6,489 nt of DNA, from assembly GCA_043808035.1 (NCBI GenBank), contig JAZDFH010000011.1, positions 1-6,489 of the forward strand. Direction: 5' to 3'. The DNA is from JAZDFH01 sp043808035 (lineage in GTDB: Bacteria > Patescibacteriota > Minisyncoccia > UBA6257 > Colwellbacteraceae). The position numbers and the translations under genes were made by a program. How positions within the stretch are numbered: the first letter of the stretch is position 1; each line of letters begins with the position of its first letter. Below are positions 5,658 through 6,489 of the stretch, piece by piece. The notes below the pieces were generated by a model. The model was not told the DNA's origin, made no database searches, and worked only from the letters and a program-made list of their open reading frames with translations.

Positions 5658-6349
5658 GTTATTATTTTTTTTACTTCTTCCCAAAAGCAAGGAAACGATT
5701 TTGTAACAACCTCCGGGCTTTCTATATGCAATGATGGAATTTCTACCGCAGCGACAGCAAAAGCCATTGCCATACGATGGTCGTTATATGTTTCAATACT
5801 GGCAGCATGAGGATTTCCTCCTTCTATGATTAAAAAATCATTACCTGATGTAACATGAACTCCCATTTTCCCTAACTCGCATTGCAAAGCAGATAGCCTA
5901 TCTGTTTCTTTAACTCTCAAAGTTGATAACCCTGTAATTCTTGTCTCTCCACTAGCAAAACTCGCAAGCACCGCCAAAGTTTGGGCAGTATCCGGCATTG
6001 ACTCCATATTCACCTCCTCGATTGCTCGAAGTTTCTTTGGACCTGTTACCTCTATCCACTGTCCGGCTTGATTCTTGGTTACCACACATCCCATCTGAGC
6101 CAAAAGATCAGGAAAGCGCACATCTCCTTGAGCAGAAGATGGAGATACGTTACACACTCGTACTGTTACTCCGGCAAGGGCTGCTATCGCCCAAAAATAT
6201 GACGCGCCTGATGCATCCCCCTCAACAGTATAAGTACACGGTATGTATCGAGCTGGCACATCTACCTGATATTTCTTGTATCCACCATTTGTAACAGATA
6301 CACCAAAATCCCGCATTCCATCAATTGTCATATCAATATATGACTTTGA
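5651..6349 (-). pseudogene. aroA: aroA 3' half (EPSP synthase), interrupted by IS
   Basis: The frame encodes only the C-terminal half, about 230 of the usual 430 residues, of 5-enolpyruvylshikimate-3-phosphate synthase. Counting from the Met at 6331, the motifs are intact: EGDASGASYF (37-46), MPDTAQT (112-118) with catalytic Asp114, RVKETDRL (139-146) with Glu142, NDHRMAMAFA (183-192) and TKSFP (210-214) with Lys211. Homology continues upstream of that Met through SKSYID (codons back to 6349), so the Met is an internal residue, not a real start. Two codons later the frame meets a TAA (6356-6358) inside sequence unlike EPSP synthase. The break coincides with the apparent IS end TAGGACTTACGCA. 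No other frameshift or decay is seen, so the loss looks recent. The 5' half should lie beyond the right edge, past the IS. The stop overlaps aroK by 7 bp. Confidence 0.85.
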
Positions 6350-6382
6350 TAGGACTTACGCACATCCCACCACGCAATAAAT

Positions 6383-6427
6383 ATGAGATAATGTATATAT
6401 TACCAACGAAAATATTTCACATCTCAT
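6383..6427 (+). promoter_or_regulatory. Inverted repeat that could sequester the transposase start codon
   Basis: ATGAGAT (6383-6389) is the exact reverse complement of ATCTCAT (6421-6427). The second arm includes the first two bases of the transposase ATG at 6426-6428. In an RNA entering the element from outside, this stem could hide the start region. Control of this kind is known for IS10 and IS50; here it is inferred from the dyad alone. Confidence 0.35.
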
Positions 6428-6489
6428 GCAGCGCACAAAATGTTCTTTAGAGCTCTACACAAAATTTTTGATTTCAAACCACAATCGAT
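6426..6489 (+). CDS. DDE transposase, N-terminal fragment (cut by window edge)
   Basis: Only the first 21 codons are visible. After the initiator the peptide reads SLELYTKFLISNHNR, which resembles the N-terminus of a group of IS4/IS701-like DDE transposases that start with an SLxLYxxFLISS-type segment. The family assignment is from recall of that motif and is tentative. The frame is open to the window edge. The ATG at 6426 is the only in-frame ATG after the stop at 6384-6386. Position just inside an IS-like end and an abrupt break in aroA support the call. Confidence 0.55.
   Translation, partial: MQRTKCSLELYTKFLISNHNR

Larger units (their letters stand above)
6350..6489 (+). mobile_element. 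Left end of an insertion sequence inserted in aroA (partial)
   Basis: aroA similarity stops at about 6349 and a new sequence begins with TAGGACTTACGCA, resembling an IS terminal inverted repeat. About 76 bp of noncoding leader follow, then an opposite-strand ORF resembling the start of a transposase. ACGCA occurs twice in the leader (6358-6362 and 6372-6376), a possible transposase-binding direct repeat. The right end, the second inverted repeat and the target duplication lie outside the window, so the exact boundary is uncertain by a few bases. The transposase reads away from the aro operon. Confidence 0.65.

Noticed and set aside
5658..5690. Upstream ATG start for shikimate kinase
   Set aside because: It adds a low-complexity Lys/Asn stretch inside aroA; the ATG at 5657 overlapping the aroA stop fits the family start and operon coupling better.

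Overview
The window reads as a piece of a low-GC bacterial genome from an uncultured, anaerobe-like lineage. The case rests on AT-rich spacers, a DUF5320/DUF134 gene pair of the kind common in anaerobes and candidate phyla, and no recognisable Shine-Dalgarno sequence in front of any of the start codons examined. A Patescibacteria/CPR-type or Bacteroidota-like source fits these traits, but the window does not settle the taxonomy.

Left part (1-1260): a strong bidirectional intrinsic terminator (66-90) closes the left edge. Next comes a small minus-strand module: promoter with an embedded dyad (942-970), a Gly/Cys-rich DUF5320-type protein (637-876), a hairpin terminator or attenuator (596-628), and a DUF134 helix-turn-helix protein (267-563). 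An AT-rich spacer of 384 bp (877-1260) separates this module from the next operon.

Main part (1261-6349): a compact minus-strand operon for the late shikimate pathway and phenylalanine/tyrosine synthesis. In transcription order it holds aroA (EPSP synthase, broken), aroK (shikimate kinase), aroC (chorismate synthase), a stand-alone AroQ chorismate mutase, a PLP aminotransferase, and a TyrA-PheA fusion (prephenate dehydrogenase joined to prephenate dehydratase). Gaps are between -7 and +20 bp, so co-transcription and translational coupling are likely. Together these genes would convert shikimate to chorismate, then prephenate, then the arogenate/keto-acid stage, and finally Phe and Tyr.

Right edge (6350-6489): the aroA reading frame is lost in mid-gene where a sequence beginning TAGGACTTACGCA starts. 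About 76 bp further on, an opposite-strand ORF begins that resembles the N-terminus of a DDE transposase. The simplest reading is an insertion sequence whose left end lies in aroA. The aroA 3' half keeps all its catalytic motifs, so the event looks recent; a chimeric or mixed-strain assembly is the alternative.
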